Shown: positions 39,401-51,566 of the stretch, in pieces | Position numbering within the stretch: the first letter of the stretch is position 1 | Layout of the letters: each line of letters opens with the position of its first letter | From: Larix kaempferi | Lineage: Eukaryota; Streptophyta; Pinopsida; Pinales; Pinaceae | Assembly: GCA_027924585.1 (NCBI GenBank) | Contig: BSBM01002121.1 | Coordinates: 843,222-907,221 of the forward strand | Direction: 5' to 3' | Length of the DNA stretch: 64,000 bases | Program-made: the position numbers and the translations under genes | Notes under the pieces: model-generated | What the model was told of the DNA's origin: nothing | The model's database searches: none | What the model saw: the letters and a program-made list of their open reading frames with translations, nothing else

Positions 39401-40199
39401 CGTCATAACGACATTCTATAGTTTGCGCATGCGTTTGGAAATAAGAAAAGCTTACTTCCCCCGTTTTTTAAAATCACAGCTTCTAGAAGGTTTACATGAT
39501 TTCTCAAAAAACACGAGTTTTTAGAAAATGTGTTTTATTTCATAAATGGAATCAACAAAGTATGCACATTCTCCGTCATAACGAATTTCTATAGTTTGCG
39601 CATGCGTCCGGAAATAAGAAAAGATTACTTCTACCGTTTTTTAAAATCACAGCTTCTCGAAGGTTTACATGATTTCGTAAAAAACACGGGTTTTTAGAAA
39701 ATGTGTTTTATTTCATAAATGGAATCAACAAAGTATGCACATTCTACGTCATAACGACTTTCTATAGTTTGCGCATCCGTACGGAAATAAGAAAAGCTTA
39801 CTTCCACCGTTTTTTAAAATCACAGCTTCCAGAAGGTTTACATGATTTTGTAAAAAACATGAGTTTTTAGAAAATGTGTTTTATTTCATAAATAGAATCT
39901 ACAAAGTATGCACATTCTACGTCATAACGACTTTCTATAGTTTGCGCATACGTCCGGAAATAAGAAAAGCTTACTTCCACCGTTTTTTAAAATCACAGCT
40001 TCTAGAAGGTTTACATGATTTCGTAAAAAACACGAGTTTTTAGAAAATGTGTTTTATTTCATAAATGGAATCTACAAAGTATGCACATTCTACGTCATAA
40101 GGACTTTCTATATTTTATGCATGCGTCCGGAAATAAGAAAAGCTTACTTCCCCCGTTTTTTAAAATCACAGCTTCTAGAAGGTTTACATGATTTCGTAA

Positions 40200-42560
40200 A
40201 AAACACGGGTTTTTAGAAAATGTGTTTTACTTCATAAATGGAATTTACAAAGAATGCACATTCTACATCATAACGAATTTCTATAGTTTGCTCATGCGTC
40301 CGGAAATAAGAAAAGCTTACTTCCACCGTTTTTTAAAATCACAGCTTCTAGAAGGTTTACATGATTTCTTAAAAAACACGATTGTTTAGAAAATGTGTTT
40401 TATTTCATAAATGGAATCAACAAAGTATGCACATTCTACGTCATAACGACTTTCTATAGTTTGCGCATGCGTTTGGAAATAAGAAAAGCTTACTTCCCCG
40501 TTTTTTAAAATCACAGCTTCTAGAAGGTTTACATGATTTCTTAAAAAACACGAGTTTTTAGAAAATGTGTTTTATTTCATAAATAGAATCAACAAAGTAT
40601 GCACATTCTACGTCATAACGACTTTCTAAGGTTTTCGCATGCGTTTGGAAATAAGAAAAGCTTACTTCCACCGTTTTTTAAAATCACAGCTTCTAGAAGG
40701 TTTACATGATTTCGGAAAAAACACCAGTTTTTAGAAAATGTGTTTTATTTCATAAATGGAATCTACAAAGTATGCACATTCTACGTCATAACGACATTCT
40801 ATAGTTTGCGCATGCGTCCGGAAATAAGAAAAGCTTACTTCCACCGTTTTTTAAAATCACAGCTTCCAAAAGGTTTACATGATTTCGTAAAAAACACGAG
40901 TTTTTACAAAATGTGTTTTATTTCATAAATGGAATCTACAAAGTATGCACATTCTACGTCATAACGACTTTCTATAGTTTGCTCATGCGTCCGGAAATAA
41001 GAAAAGCTTAATTCCACCGTTTTTTAAAATCACAGCTTCTAGAAGGTTTACATGATTTCGTAAAAAACACGAGTTTTTAGAAAATGTGTTTTATTTCATA
41101 AATGGAATCTACAAAGTATGCACATTCTACGTCATAAGGACTTTCTATAGTTTATGCATGCGTCCGGAAATAAGAAAAGCTTACTTCCACCGTTTTTTAA
41201 AATCACAGCTTCTAAAAGGTTTACATGATTTCGTAAAAAACACGAGTTTTTAGAAAATGTGTTTTATTTCATAAATGGAATCAACAAAGTATGCACATTC
41301 TACGTCATAACAACTTTCTATACTTTGCGCATGCGTTTGGAAATAAGAAAAGCTTACTTCTCCCGTTTTTTAAATTCACAGCTTCTAGAAGGTTTACATG
41401 ATTTCTTAAAAAACACGACTTTTTAGAAAATGTGTTTTATTTAATAAATGGAATCAACAAAGTATGCACATTCTACGTCATAAGGACTTTCTATAGTTTG
41501 CGCATGCGTTTGGAAATAAGAAAAGCTTACTTCCCCCGTTTTTTAAAATCACAGCTTCTAGAAGGTTTACCTGATTTCTAAAAAAACACGAGTTTTTAGA
41601 AAATGTGTTTTATTTCATAAATGAAATCAACAAAGTATGCACATTCTACGTCATAACGACTTTCTATAGTTTGCGCATGCGTTTGGAAATAAGAAAAGCT
41701 TACTTCCCCCGTTTTTTAAAATCACAGCTTCTAGAAGGTTTACATGATTTCTCAAAAAACACGAGTTTTTAGAAAATGTGTTTTATTTCATAAATGGAAT
41801 CAACAAAGTATGCACATTCTACGTCATAACGAATTTCTATAGTTTGCACATGCGTCCGGAAATAAGAAAAGCTTACTTCCACCGTTTTTTAAAATCACAG
41901 CTTCTCGAAGGTTTACATGATTTCGTAGAAAACACGGGTTTTTAGAAAATGTGTTTTATTTCATAAATGGAATCAACAAACTATGCACATTCTACGTCAT
42001 AACGACTTTCTATAGTTTGCGCATCCGTCCGGAAATAAGAAAAGCTTACTTCCACCGTTTTTTAAAATCACAGCTTCTAGAAGGTTTACATGATTTCGTA
42101 AAAAACACGGGTTTTTAGAAAATGTGTTTTATTTCATAAATGGAAGCAACAAAGTATGCACATTCTACGTCATAACGACTTTCTATAGTTTGCGCATGCG
42201 TTTGGAAAAAATAAAAGCTTACTTCCCCCGTTTTTTAAAATCACAGCTTATAGAAGGTTTACATGATTTCGTAAAAAACACAAGTTTTTAGAAAATGTGT
42301 TTTATTTCATAAATGGAATCTACAAAGTATGCACATTCTACGTCATAACGACTTTCTATAGTTTGCGCATGCGTCCGGAAATAAGAAAAGCTTACTTCCA
42401 CCGTTTTTTAAAATCACAGCTTCTAGAAGGTTTACATGATTTCGTAAAAAACACGGGTTTTTAGAAAATGTGTTTTGTTTCATAAATGGAATCTAAAAAG
42501 TATGCACATTCTACGTCATAACGAAATTCTATAGTTTGCGAATGCGTCTGGAAATAAGAA
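40200..42560 (+). repeat. Rearranged relative of block A/B
   Basis: The run GTGTTTTACTTC, TTTGCTCATGCG (40,293), ACGATTGTTTAG, TTTCTAAGG, ACACCAG, TTTGCTCATGCG, CTTAATTCC, TTCTCCCG, TTTACCTGATTT, CTTCTCGAAGG, AAATGGAAGC and GCGAATGCGTCTGG follows the order of 29.7-32.7 kb. Several monomers are missing or altered, including TTTTCGCATGCG near 40,633 and GGAAAAAATAAAAGC near 42,206. It is less similar to A and B than they are to each other, so it probably reflects an older copying event. Confidence 0.75.
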
Positions 42561-42989
42561 AAGCTTACTTCCCCGTTTTTTAAAATCACAGCTTCTAGAA
42601 GGTTTACATGATTTCTTAAAAAACACGAGTTTTTAGAAAATGTGTTTTATTTCATAAATAGAATCAACAAAGTATGCACATTCTACGTCATAACGACTTT
42701 CTAAGGTTTGCGCATGCGTTTGGAAATAAGAAAAGCTTACTTCCACCGTTTTTTAAAATCACAGCTTCTAGAAGGTTTACATGATTTCGGAAAAAACACC
42801 AGTTTTTAGAAAATGTGTTTTATTTCAAAAATGGAATCTACAAAGTATGCACATTCTACGTCATAACGACTTTCTATAGTTTGCGCATGCATCCGGAAAT
42901 AAGAAAAGCTTACTTCCCCCGTTTTTTAAAATCACAGCTTCTAGAAGGTTTACATGATTTCGTAAAAAACAGGAGTTTTTAGAAAATGT

Positions 42990-44440
42990 GTTTTATTTCA
43001 TAAATGGAATCAACAAAGTATGCACATTCTACGTCATAACAACTTTCTATAGTTTATGCATGCGTCCGGAAATAAGAAAAGCTTACTTCCACCGTTTTTT
43101 AAAATCACAGCTTCTAAAAGGTTTACATGATTTCGTAAAAAACACGAGTTTTTAGAAAATGTGTTTTATTTCATAAATGGAATCTACAAAGTATGCACAT
43201 TCTACGTCATAACGACTTTCTATAGTTTGCGCATGCGTCCGGAAATAAGAAAAGCTTACTTCCACCATTTTTTAAAATCACAGCTTCTAGAAGGTTTACA
43301 TGATTTCGTAAAAAACACGAGTTTTTAGAAAATGTGTTTTATTTCTTAAATGGAATCAACAAAGTATGCACATTCTACGTCATAACGACTTTCTATAGTT
43401 TGCGCATGCGTTTGGAAATAAGAAAAGCTTACTTCCCTCGTTTTTTAAAATCACAGCGTCTAGAAGGTTTACATGATTTCTTAAAAAACACGAGTTTTTA
43501 GAAAATGTGTTTTATTTCATAAATGGAATCAACAAAGTATTCACATTCTACATCATAACGACTTTCTATAGTTTGCGCATTCCTCCGGAAATAAGAAAAG
43601 CTTCCTTCCCCCGTTTTTTAAAATCACATCTTCTAGAAGGTTTACATGATTTCTTAAAAAACACGAGTTTTTAGAAAATGTGTTTTATTTCATAAATGGA
43701 ATCAACAAACTATGCAAATTCTACGTCATAACGACTTTCTATAGTTTGCGCATGCGTTTAGAAATAAGAAAAGCTTACTTCCCCCGTTTTTTAAAATCAC
43801 AGCTTCTAGAAGGTTTATATGATTTCTTAAAAAGCACGAGTTTTTAGAAAATGTGTTTTATTTCATAAATGGAATCAACAAAGTATGCACATTCTACGTC
43901 ATAACAACTTTCTATAGTTTATGCATGCGTCAAGAAATAAGAAAAGCTTACTTCCACCGTTTTTTAAAATCACAGCTTCTAAAAGGTTTACATGATTTCG
44001 TAAAAAACACCTGTTTTTAGAAAATGTGTTTTATTTCATAAATGGAATCTACAAAGTATGCACATTCTACGTCATAACGACTTTCTATAGTTTGCGCATG
44101 CGTCCGGAAATAAGAAAAGCTTACTTCCACCGTTTTTTAAAATCACAGCTTCTAGAAGGTTTACATGATTTCGTAAAAAACACGAGTTTTTAGAAAATGT
44201 GTTTTATTTCTTAAATGGAATCAACAAAGTATGCACATTCTACGTCATAACGACTTTCTATAGTTTGCGCATGCGTTTGGAAATAAGAAAAGCTTACTTC
44301 CCTCGTTTTTTAAAATCACAGCTTCTAGAAGGTTTACATGATTTCTTAAAAAACACGAGTTTTTAGAAAATGTGTTTTATTTCATAAATGGAATCAACAA
44401 AGTATTCACATTCTACATCATAACGACTTTCTATAGTTTG
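42990..44440 (+). repeat. 5-monomer-spaced duplication (865 bp)
   Basis: The rare ATTTCTTAAATGG occurs at 43,341 and 44,206, exactly 865 bp apart (5 x 173). In both copies it is followed by a TTCCCTCG monomer, a GTATTCACATTC monomer and a GCATTCCTCCGG junction. The two copies cover about 42,990-43,575 and 43,855-44,440. The same series occurs in blocks A and B near 24.1-24.4 and 33.5-33.7 kb. Confidence 0.85.
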
Positions 44441-45480
44441 CGCATTCCTCCGGAAATAAGAAAAGCTTACTTCCACCGTTTTTTAAAATCACAGCTTCTA
44501 GAAGGTTTACATGATTTCGGAAAAAACACGAGTTTTTAGAAAATGTGTTTTATTTCATAAATGGAATCTACAAAGTATGCACATTCTACGTCATAATGAC
44601 ATTCTATAGTTTGCGCATGCGTCCGGAAATAAGAAAAGCTTACTTCCACCGTTTTTTAAAATCACAGCTTCTAGAAGGTATACATGATTTCGTAAAAAAC
44701 ACGAGTTTTTAGAAAATGTGTTTTATTTCATAAATGGAATCTACAAAGTATGCACATTCTACGTCATAACGAATTTCTATAGTTTGCGCATGCGTTTGGA
44801 AATAAGAAAAGCTTACTTCCCCCGTTTTTTAAAATCACAGCTTCTAGAAGGTTTACATGATTTCGTAAAAAACACAAGTTTTTAGAAAATGTGTTTTATT
44901 TCATAAATGGAATCTACAAAGGATGCACATTCTACGTCATAACGACTTTCTATAGTTTGCGCATGCGTCCAGAAATAAGAAAAGCTTACTTCCACCATTT
45001 TTTAAAATCACAGCTTCTAGAAGGTTTACATGATTCCGTAAAAAACACGAGTTTTTAGAAAATGTGTTTTATTTCATAAATGGAATCTAAAAAGTATGCA
45101 CATTCTCCGTCATAAGGACTTTCTATAGTTTATGCATGCGTCCGGAAATAAGAAAAGCTTACTTCCCCCGTTTTTTAAAATCACAGCTTCTAAAAGGTTT
45201 ACATGATTTCTTAAAAAACACGAGTTTTTAGAAAATGTGTTTTATTTCATAAATGGAATCAACAAAGTGTGCACATTCTACGTCATAACGAATTTCTATA
45301 GTTTGCGCATGCGTTTGGAAATAAGAAAATCTTACTTCCCCCGTTTTTTAAAATCACAGCTTCTAGAAGGTTTATATGATTTCTTAAAAAACACAAGTTT
45401 TTAGAAAATGTGTTTTATTTCATAAATGGAATCAAGAAAGTATGCACATTCTACGTCATAACAACTTTCTATAGTTTATG

Positions 45481-45653
45481 CATGCGTCCGGAAATAAGAA
45501 AAGCTTACTTCCACCGTTTTTTAAAATCACAGCTTCTAGAAGGTTTACATGATTTCGTAAAAAACACGAGTTTTTAGAAAATGTGTTTTATTTCATAAAT
45601 GGAATCTACAAAGTATGCACATTCTACGTCATAACGACTTTCTATAGTTTGCG
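45481..45653 (+). repeat. Representative class A monomer (consensus-like, 173 bp)
   Basis: This monomer carries the commonest state at nearly every site: TCCGG near the start, TTCCACCG at about 29-36, TTTCGTAAAA at about 73-82, CACGAG at 85-90 and AATCTAC at about 123-129. By hand count it has 30 C and 27 G (33% GC) and 8 CpG, against about 4.7 expected from base composition. Landmarks within it are a hairpin at positions 10-32, TTTTAAAA at 39-46, the palindrome CTTCTAGAAG at 53-62, an inverted repeat AAAACAC/GTGTTTT at 81-109, and CTATAG at 162-167. It is a useful reference for numbering the other copies. Confidence 0.9.
45533..45546 (+). promoter_or_regulatory. Palindrome CTTCTAGAAG with heat-shock-element-like extension
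   Basis: CTTCTAGAAG is a perfect 10-bp palindrome present in most monomers. Read as TTCTAGAAGGTTT it matches the established three-unit heat shock element pattern TTCnnGAAnnTTC, except for the last base. The representative monomer is given here. Whether any heat shock factor binds it is inference only. Common variants (CTTCTAAAAGG, CTTCTCGAAGG, CTTCCAGAAGG, CATCTAGAAGG) weaken the dyad. Confidence 0.4.
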
Positions 45654-45660
45654 CATGCGT
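45650..45660 (+). other. Alternating purine-pyrimidine tract at the monomer junction
   Basis: TGCGCATGCGT is 11 bp of strict pyrimidine-purine alternation and contains the 8-bp palindrome CGCATGCG. A second alternating tract, GTATGCACAT, lies about 40 bp upstream in each monomer. Such tracts can adopt Z-DNA under torsion, which is established for GC/CA alternations. Formation here is inferred. The junction is shown for one representative monomer but is repeated throughout. Confidence 0.5.
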
Positions 45661-45859
45661 CCGGAAATAAGAAAAGCTTACTTCCACCGTTTTTTAAAAT
45701 CACAGCTTCTAGAAGGTTTACATGATTTCGTAAAAAACACGAGTTTTTAGAAAATGTGTTTTATTTCAGAAATAGAATCTACAAAGTATGCACATTCTAC
45801 GTAATAAAGACTTTCTATAGTTTGCGCATGCGTCCGGAAATAAGAAAAGCTGACTTCCC

Positions 45860-48800
45860 CCGTTTTTTAAAATCACAGCTTCTAGAAGGTTTACATGATT
45901 TCGTAAAAAACACAAGTTTTTAGAAAATGTGTTTTATTTCATAAATGGAATCTACAAAGGATGCACATTCTACATCATAACGACTTTCTATAGTTTGCGC
46001 ATGCGTCCAGAAATAAGAAAAGCTTACTTCCACCACTTTTTAAAATCACAGCTTCTAGAAGGTTTACATGATTCCGTAAAAAACACGAGTTTTTAGAAAA
46101 TGTGTTTTATTTCATAAATGGAATATACAAAGTATGCACATTCTCCGTCATAAGGACTTTCTATAGTTTATGCATGCGTCCGGAAATAAGAAAATCTTAC
46201 TTCCCCCGTTTTTTAAAATCACAGCTTCTAAAAGGTTTACATGATTTCTTAAAAAACACGAGTTTTTAGAAAATGTGTTTTATTTCATAAATGGAATCAA
46301 CAAAGTATGCACATTCTACGTCATAACGAATTTCTATAGTTTGCGCATGCGTTTGGAAATAAGAAAAGCTTACTTCCCCCGTTTTTTAAAATCACAGCTT
46401 CTAGAAGGTTTATATGATTTCTTAAAAAACACGAGTTTTTAGAAAATGTGTTTTATTTCATAAATGGAATCAATAAAGTATGCACATTCTACGTCATAAC
46501 AACTTTCTATAGTTTATGCATGCGTCCGGAAATAAGAAAAGCTTACTTCCACCATTTTTTAAAATCACAGCTTCTAGAAGGTTTACATGATTTCGTAAAA
46601 AACACGAGTTTTTAGAAAATGTGTTTTATTTCATAAATGGAATCTACAAAGTATGCACATTCTACGTCATAAGCACTTTCTATAGTTTATGCATGCGTCC
46701 AGAAATAAGAAAAGCTTACTTCCACCATTTTTTAAAATCATAGCTTCTACAAGGTTTACATGATTTCGTAAAAAACACGAGTTTTTAGAAAATGTGTTTT
46801 ATTTCATAAATGGAATCATCAAAGTATGCACATTCTACGTCATTACGACTTTCTATAGTTTGTGCATGCGTTTGGAAATAAGAAAAGCTTACTTCCCCCG
46901 TTTTTTAAATCACAGCTTCTAGAAGGTTTACATGATTTCGTAAAAAACACAAGTTTTTAGAAAATGTGTTTTATTTCATAAATGGAATCTACAAAGTATG
47001 CACATTCTACGTCATAACGACTTTCTATAGTTTGCGCATGCGTCCGGAAATAAGAAAAGCTTACTTCCACCGTTTTTTAAAATCACAGCTTCTAGAAGGT
47101 TTACATGAGTTCGTAAAAAACACGGGTTTTTAGAAAATGTGTTTTATTTCATAAATGGAATCTACAAAGTATGCACATTCTACGTCATAAAGACTTTCTA
47201 TAGTTTGCGCATGCGTCCGGAAATAAGAACATCTTACTTCCACCATTTTTTAAAATCACAGCTTCTAGAAGGTTTACATGATTTCTTAAAAAACACGATT
47301 GTTTAGAAAATGTGTTTTATTTCATAAATGGAATCAACAAAGTATGCACATTCTACCTTATAACGACTTTCTATAGTTTGCGCATGCGTTTGGAAATAAG
47401 AAAAGCTTACTTCCCCCGTTTTTTAAAATCACAGCTTCTAGAAGGTTTACATGATTTCTTAAAAAACACGAGTTTTTAGAAAATGTGTTTTATTTCAAAA
47501 ATAGAATCAACAAAGTATGCACATTCTACGTCATAACGACTTTCTATAGTTTGCGCATGCGTTTGGAAATAAGAAAAGCTTACTTCCCTCGTTTTTTAAA
47601 ATCACAGCTTCTAGAAGGTTTACATGATTTCTTAAAAAACACGAATTTTTAGAAAATGTGTTTTATTTCATAAATGGAATCAACAAAGTATTCACATTCT
47701 ACATCATAACGACTTTCTATAGTTTGCGCATTCCTCCGGAAATAATAAAAGCTTACTTCCACCGTTTTTTTAAATCACAGCTTCTAGAAGGTTTACATGA
47801 TTTCGGAAAAAACACAAGTTTTTAGAAAATGTGTTTTCTTTCATAAATGGAATCTACAAAGTATGCACATTCTACGTCATAACGACATTCTATAGTTTGC
47901 GCATGCGTCCGGAAATAAGAAAAGCTTACTTCCACCGTTTTTTAAAATCACAGCTTCTAGAAGGTTTACATGATTCCGTAAAAAACACGAGTTTTTAGAA
48001 AATGTGTTTTATTTCATAAATGGAATCAACAAAGTATGCACATTCTATGTCATAACGACTTTCCATACTTTGCACATACGTCCGGAAATAAGAAAAGCTT
48101 ACTTCTCCCGTTTTTTAAAATCACAGCTTCTAGAAGGTTTACATGATTTCGTAAAAAACACAAGTTTTTAGAAAATGTGTTTTATTTCATAAATGGAATC
48201 TACAAAGGATGCACATTCTACGTCATAACGACTTTCTATAGTTTGCGCATGCGTCTGGAAATAAGAAAAGCTTACTTCCACCGTTTTTTAAAATCACAGC
48301 TTCTAGAAGGTTTACATGATTTCGTAACAAACACGAGTTTTTAGAAAATGTGTTTTATTTCATAAATGGAATCTACAAAGTATGCACATTCTCCGTCATA
48401 AGGATTTTCTATAGTTTATGCATGCGTCCGGAAATAAGAAAAGCTTACTTCCACCGTTTTTTAAAATCACAGCTTCTAAAAGGTTTACATGATTTCGTAA
48501 AAAACATGAATTTTTAGAAAATGTGTTTTATTTCATAAATGGAATCTACAAAGTATGCACATTCTCTGTCATAAGGACTTTCTATAGTTTATGCATGCGT
48601 CCGGAAATAAGAAAAGCTTACTTCCCCCGTTTTTTAAAATCACAGCTTCTAAAAGGTTTACATGATTTCTTAAAAAACACGAGTTTTTAGAAAATGTGTT
48701 TTATTTCATAAATGGAATCAACAAAGTATGCACATTCTACGTCATAACGAATTTCTATAGTTTGCGCATTCGTTTGGAAATAAGAAAAGCTTACTTCCCC
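45860..48800 (+). repeat. 17-monomer higher-order repeat, unit 1 (about 2.94 kb)
   Basis: CATAAGCACTTTC (AAGCAC at 46,671) recurs at 49,612 (offset 2,941, exactly 17 x 173). Ordered private markers are TGATTCCGTA, CATAAGCAC, CATAGCTTCTACAAGG, GTCATTACGAC, TACATGAGTTCG, GAACATCTTACTT, ACGATTGTTTAG, TTCAAAAATAG, GTATTCACATT, CCTCCGGAAATAATAAAA, CTTTCCATACTTTG and CGTAACAAACACG. All recur in units 2 and 3, some modified in unit 3. Confidence 0.93.
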
Positions 48801-51566
48801 CGTTTTTTAAAATCACAGCTTCTAGAAGGTTTAAATGATTTCGTAAAAAACACAAGTTTTTAGAAAATGTGTTTTATTTCATAAATGGAATCTACAAAGG
48901 ATGCACATTCTACATCATAACGACTTTCTATAGTTTGCGCATGCGTCCATAAATAAGAAAAGCTTACTTCCACCGTTTTTTAAAATCACAGCTTCTAGAA
49001 GGTTTACATGATTCCGTAAAAAACACGAGTTTTTAGAAAATGTGTTTTATTTCATAAATGGAATCTACAAAGTATGCACATTCTCCGTCATAAGGACTTT
49101 CTATAGTTTATGCATGCGTCCGGAAATAAGAAAAGCTTACTTCCCCCGTTTTTTTAAAATCACAGCTTCTAAAAGGTTTACATGATTTCTTAAAAAACAC
49201 GAGTTTTTAGAAAATGTGTTTTATTTCATAAATGGAATCAACAAAGTATGCACATTCTACGTCATAACGAATTTCTATAGTTTGCGCATGCGTTTGGAAA
49301 TAAGAAAAGCTTACTTCCCCCGTTTTTTAAAATCACAGCTTCTAGAAGGTTTATATGATTTCTTAAAAAACACGAGTTTTTAGAAAATGTGTTTTATTTC
49401 ATAAATGGAATCAAGAAAGTATGCACATTCTACGTCATAACAACTTTCTATAGTTTATGCATGCGTCCGGAAATAAGAAAAGCTTACTTCCACCGTTTTT
49501 TAAAATCACAGCTTCTAGAAGGTTTACATGATTTCGTAAAAAACACGAGTTTTTAGAAAATGTGTTTTATTTCATAAATGGAATCTACAAAGTATGCACA
49601 TTCTATGTCATAAGCACTTTCTATAGTTTATGCATGCGTCCAGAAATAAGAAAAGCTTACTTCCACCATTTTTTAAAATCATAGCTTCTACAAGGTTTAC
49701 ATGATTTCGTAAAAAACACGAGTTTTTAGAAAATGTTTTTTATTTCATAAATGGAATCATCAAAGTATGCACATTCTACGTCATTACGACTTTCTATAGT
49801 TTGTGCATGCGTTTGGAAATAAGAAAAGCTTACTTCCCCCGTTTTTTAAATCACAGCTTCTAGAAGGTTTACATGATTTCGTAAAAAACACAAGTTTTTA
49901 GAAAATGTGTTTTATTTCATAAATGGAATCTACAAAGTATGCACATTCTACGTCATAACGACTTTCTATAGTTTGCGCATGCGTCCGGAAATAAGAAAAG
50001 CTTACTTCCACCGTTTTTTAAAATCACAGCTTCTAGAAGGTTTACATGAGTTCGTAAAAAACACGGGTTTTTAGAAAATGTGTTTTATTTCATAAATGGA
50101 ATCTACAAAGTATGCACATTCTACGTCATAACAACTTTCTATAGTTTGCGCATGCGTCCGGAAATAAGAACATCTTACTTCCACCATTTTTTAAAATCAC
50201 AGCTTCTAGAAGGTTTACATGATTTCTTAAAAAACACGATTGTTTAGAAAATCTGTTTTATTTCATAAATGGAATCAACAAAGTATGCCATTCTACGTCA
50301 TAACGACTTTCTATAGTTTGCGCATGCGTTTGGAAATAAGAAAAGCTTACTTCCCCCGTTTTTTAAAATCACAGCTTCTAGAAGGTTTACATGATTTCTT
50401 AAAAAACACGAGTTTTTAGAAAATGTGTTTTATTTCAAAAATAGAATCAACAAAGTATGCACATTCTACGTCATAACGACTTTCTATAGTTTGCGCATGC
50501 GTTTGGAAATAAGAAAAGCTTACTTCCCTCGTTTTTTAAAATCACAGCTTCTAGAAGGTTTACATGATTTCTTAAAAAACACGAATTTTTAGAAAATGTG
50601 TTTTATTTCATAAATGGAATCAACAAAGTATTCACATTCTACATCATAACGACTTTCTATAGTTTGCGCATTCCTCCGGAAATAATAAAAGCTTACTTCC
50701 ACCGTTTTTTTAAATCACAGCTTCTAGAAGGTTTACATGATTTCGGAAAAAACACGAGTTTTTAGAAAATGTGTTTTCTTTCATAAATGGAATCTACAAA
50801 GAATGCAAATTCTACGTCATAACGACATTCTATAGTTTGCGCATGCGTCCGGAAATAAGAAAAGCTTACTTCCACCGTTTTTTAAAATCACAGCTTCTAG
50901 AAGGTTTACATGATTCCGTAAAAAACACGAGTTTTTAGAAAATGTGTTTTATTTCATAAATGGAATCAACAAAGTATGCACATTCTACGTCATAACGACT
51001 TTCCATACTTTGCGCATACGTCCGGAAATAAGAAAAGCTTACTTCTCCCGTTTTTTAAATTCACAGCTTCTAGAAGGTTTACATGAGTTCGTAAAAAACA
51101 CAAGTTTTTAGAAAATGTGTTTTATTTCATAAATGGAATCTACAAAGGATGCACATTCTACGTCATAACGACTTTCTATAGTTTGCGCATGCGTCTGGAA
51201 ATAAGAAAAGCTTACTTCCACCGTTTTTTAAAATCACAGCTTCTAGAAGGTTTACATGATTTCGTAACAAACACGAGTTTTTAGAAAATGTGTTTTATTT
51301 CATAAATGGAATCTACAAAGTATGCACATTCTCCGTCATAAGGACTTTCTATAGTTTATGCATGCGTCCGGAAATAAGAAAAGCTTACTTCCCCCGTTTT
51401 TTAAAATCACAGCTTCTAAAAGGTTTACATGATTTCTTAAAAAACACGAGTTTTTAGAAAATGTGTTTTATTTCATAAATGGAATCAACAAAGTATGCAC
51501 ATTCTACGTCATAACGAATTTCTATAGTTTGCGCATGCGTTTGGAAATAAGAAAAGCTTACTTCCC
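48801..51566 (+). repeat. 16-monomer higher-order repeat, unit 2 (about 2.77 kb)
   Basis: The next unit starts 2,766-2,767 bp later (AAGCAC at 49,612 and 52,378; TGATTCCGTA at 49,009 and 51,776), so this unit is one monomer shorter than unit 1. The missing monomer is the one at about 48,421-48,593 in unit 1 (TTCCACCG with CTTCTAAAAGG and ACATGAATTTTTAG). Here CTCCGTCATAAGG near 51,333 leads straight into the TTCCCCCG/CTTCTAAAAGG monomer. A 1-bp loss gives ATGCCATTC near 50,286. Confidence 0.93.

Larger units (their letters stand above)
44860..45860 (+). repeat. 6-monomer-spaced relative of the 17-mer unit
   Basis: TGATTCCGTA at 45,031 recurs at 46,069 (offset 1,038, exactly 6 x 173). The CACAAGT, CAAAGGATGC, CGTCCAGAAAT, CTCCGTCATAAGG, CTTCTAAAAGG and TTTATATGATTT order matches the start of the higher-order unit that follows. 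It looks like a truncated lead-in copy. Confidence 0.8.
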
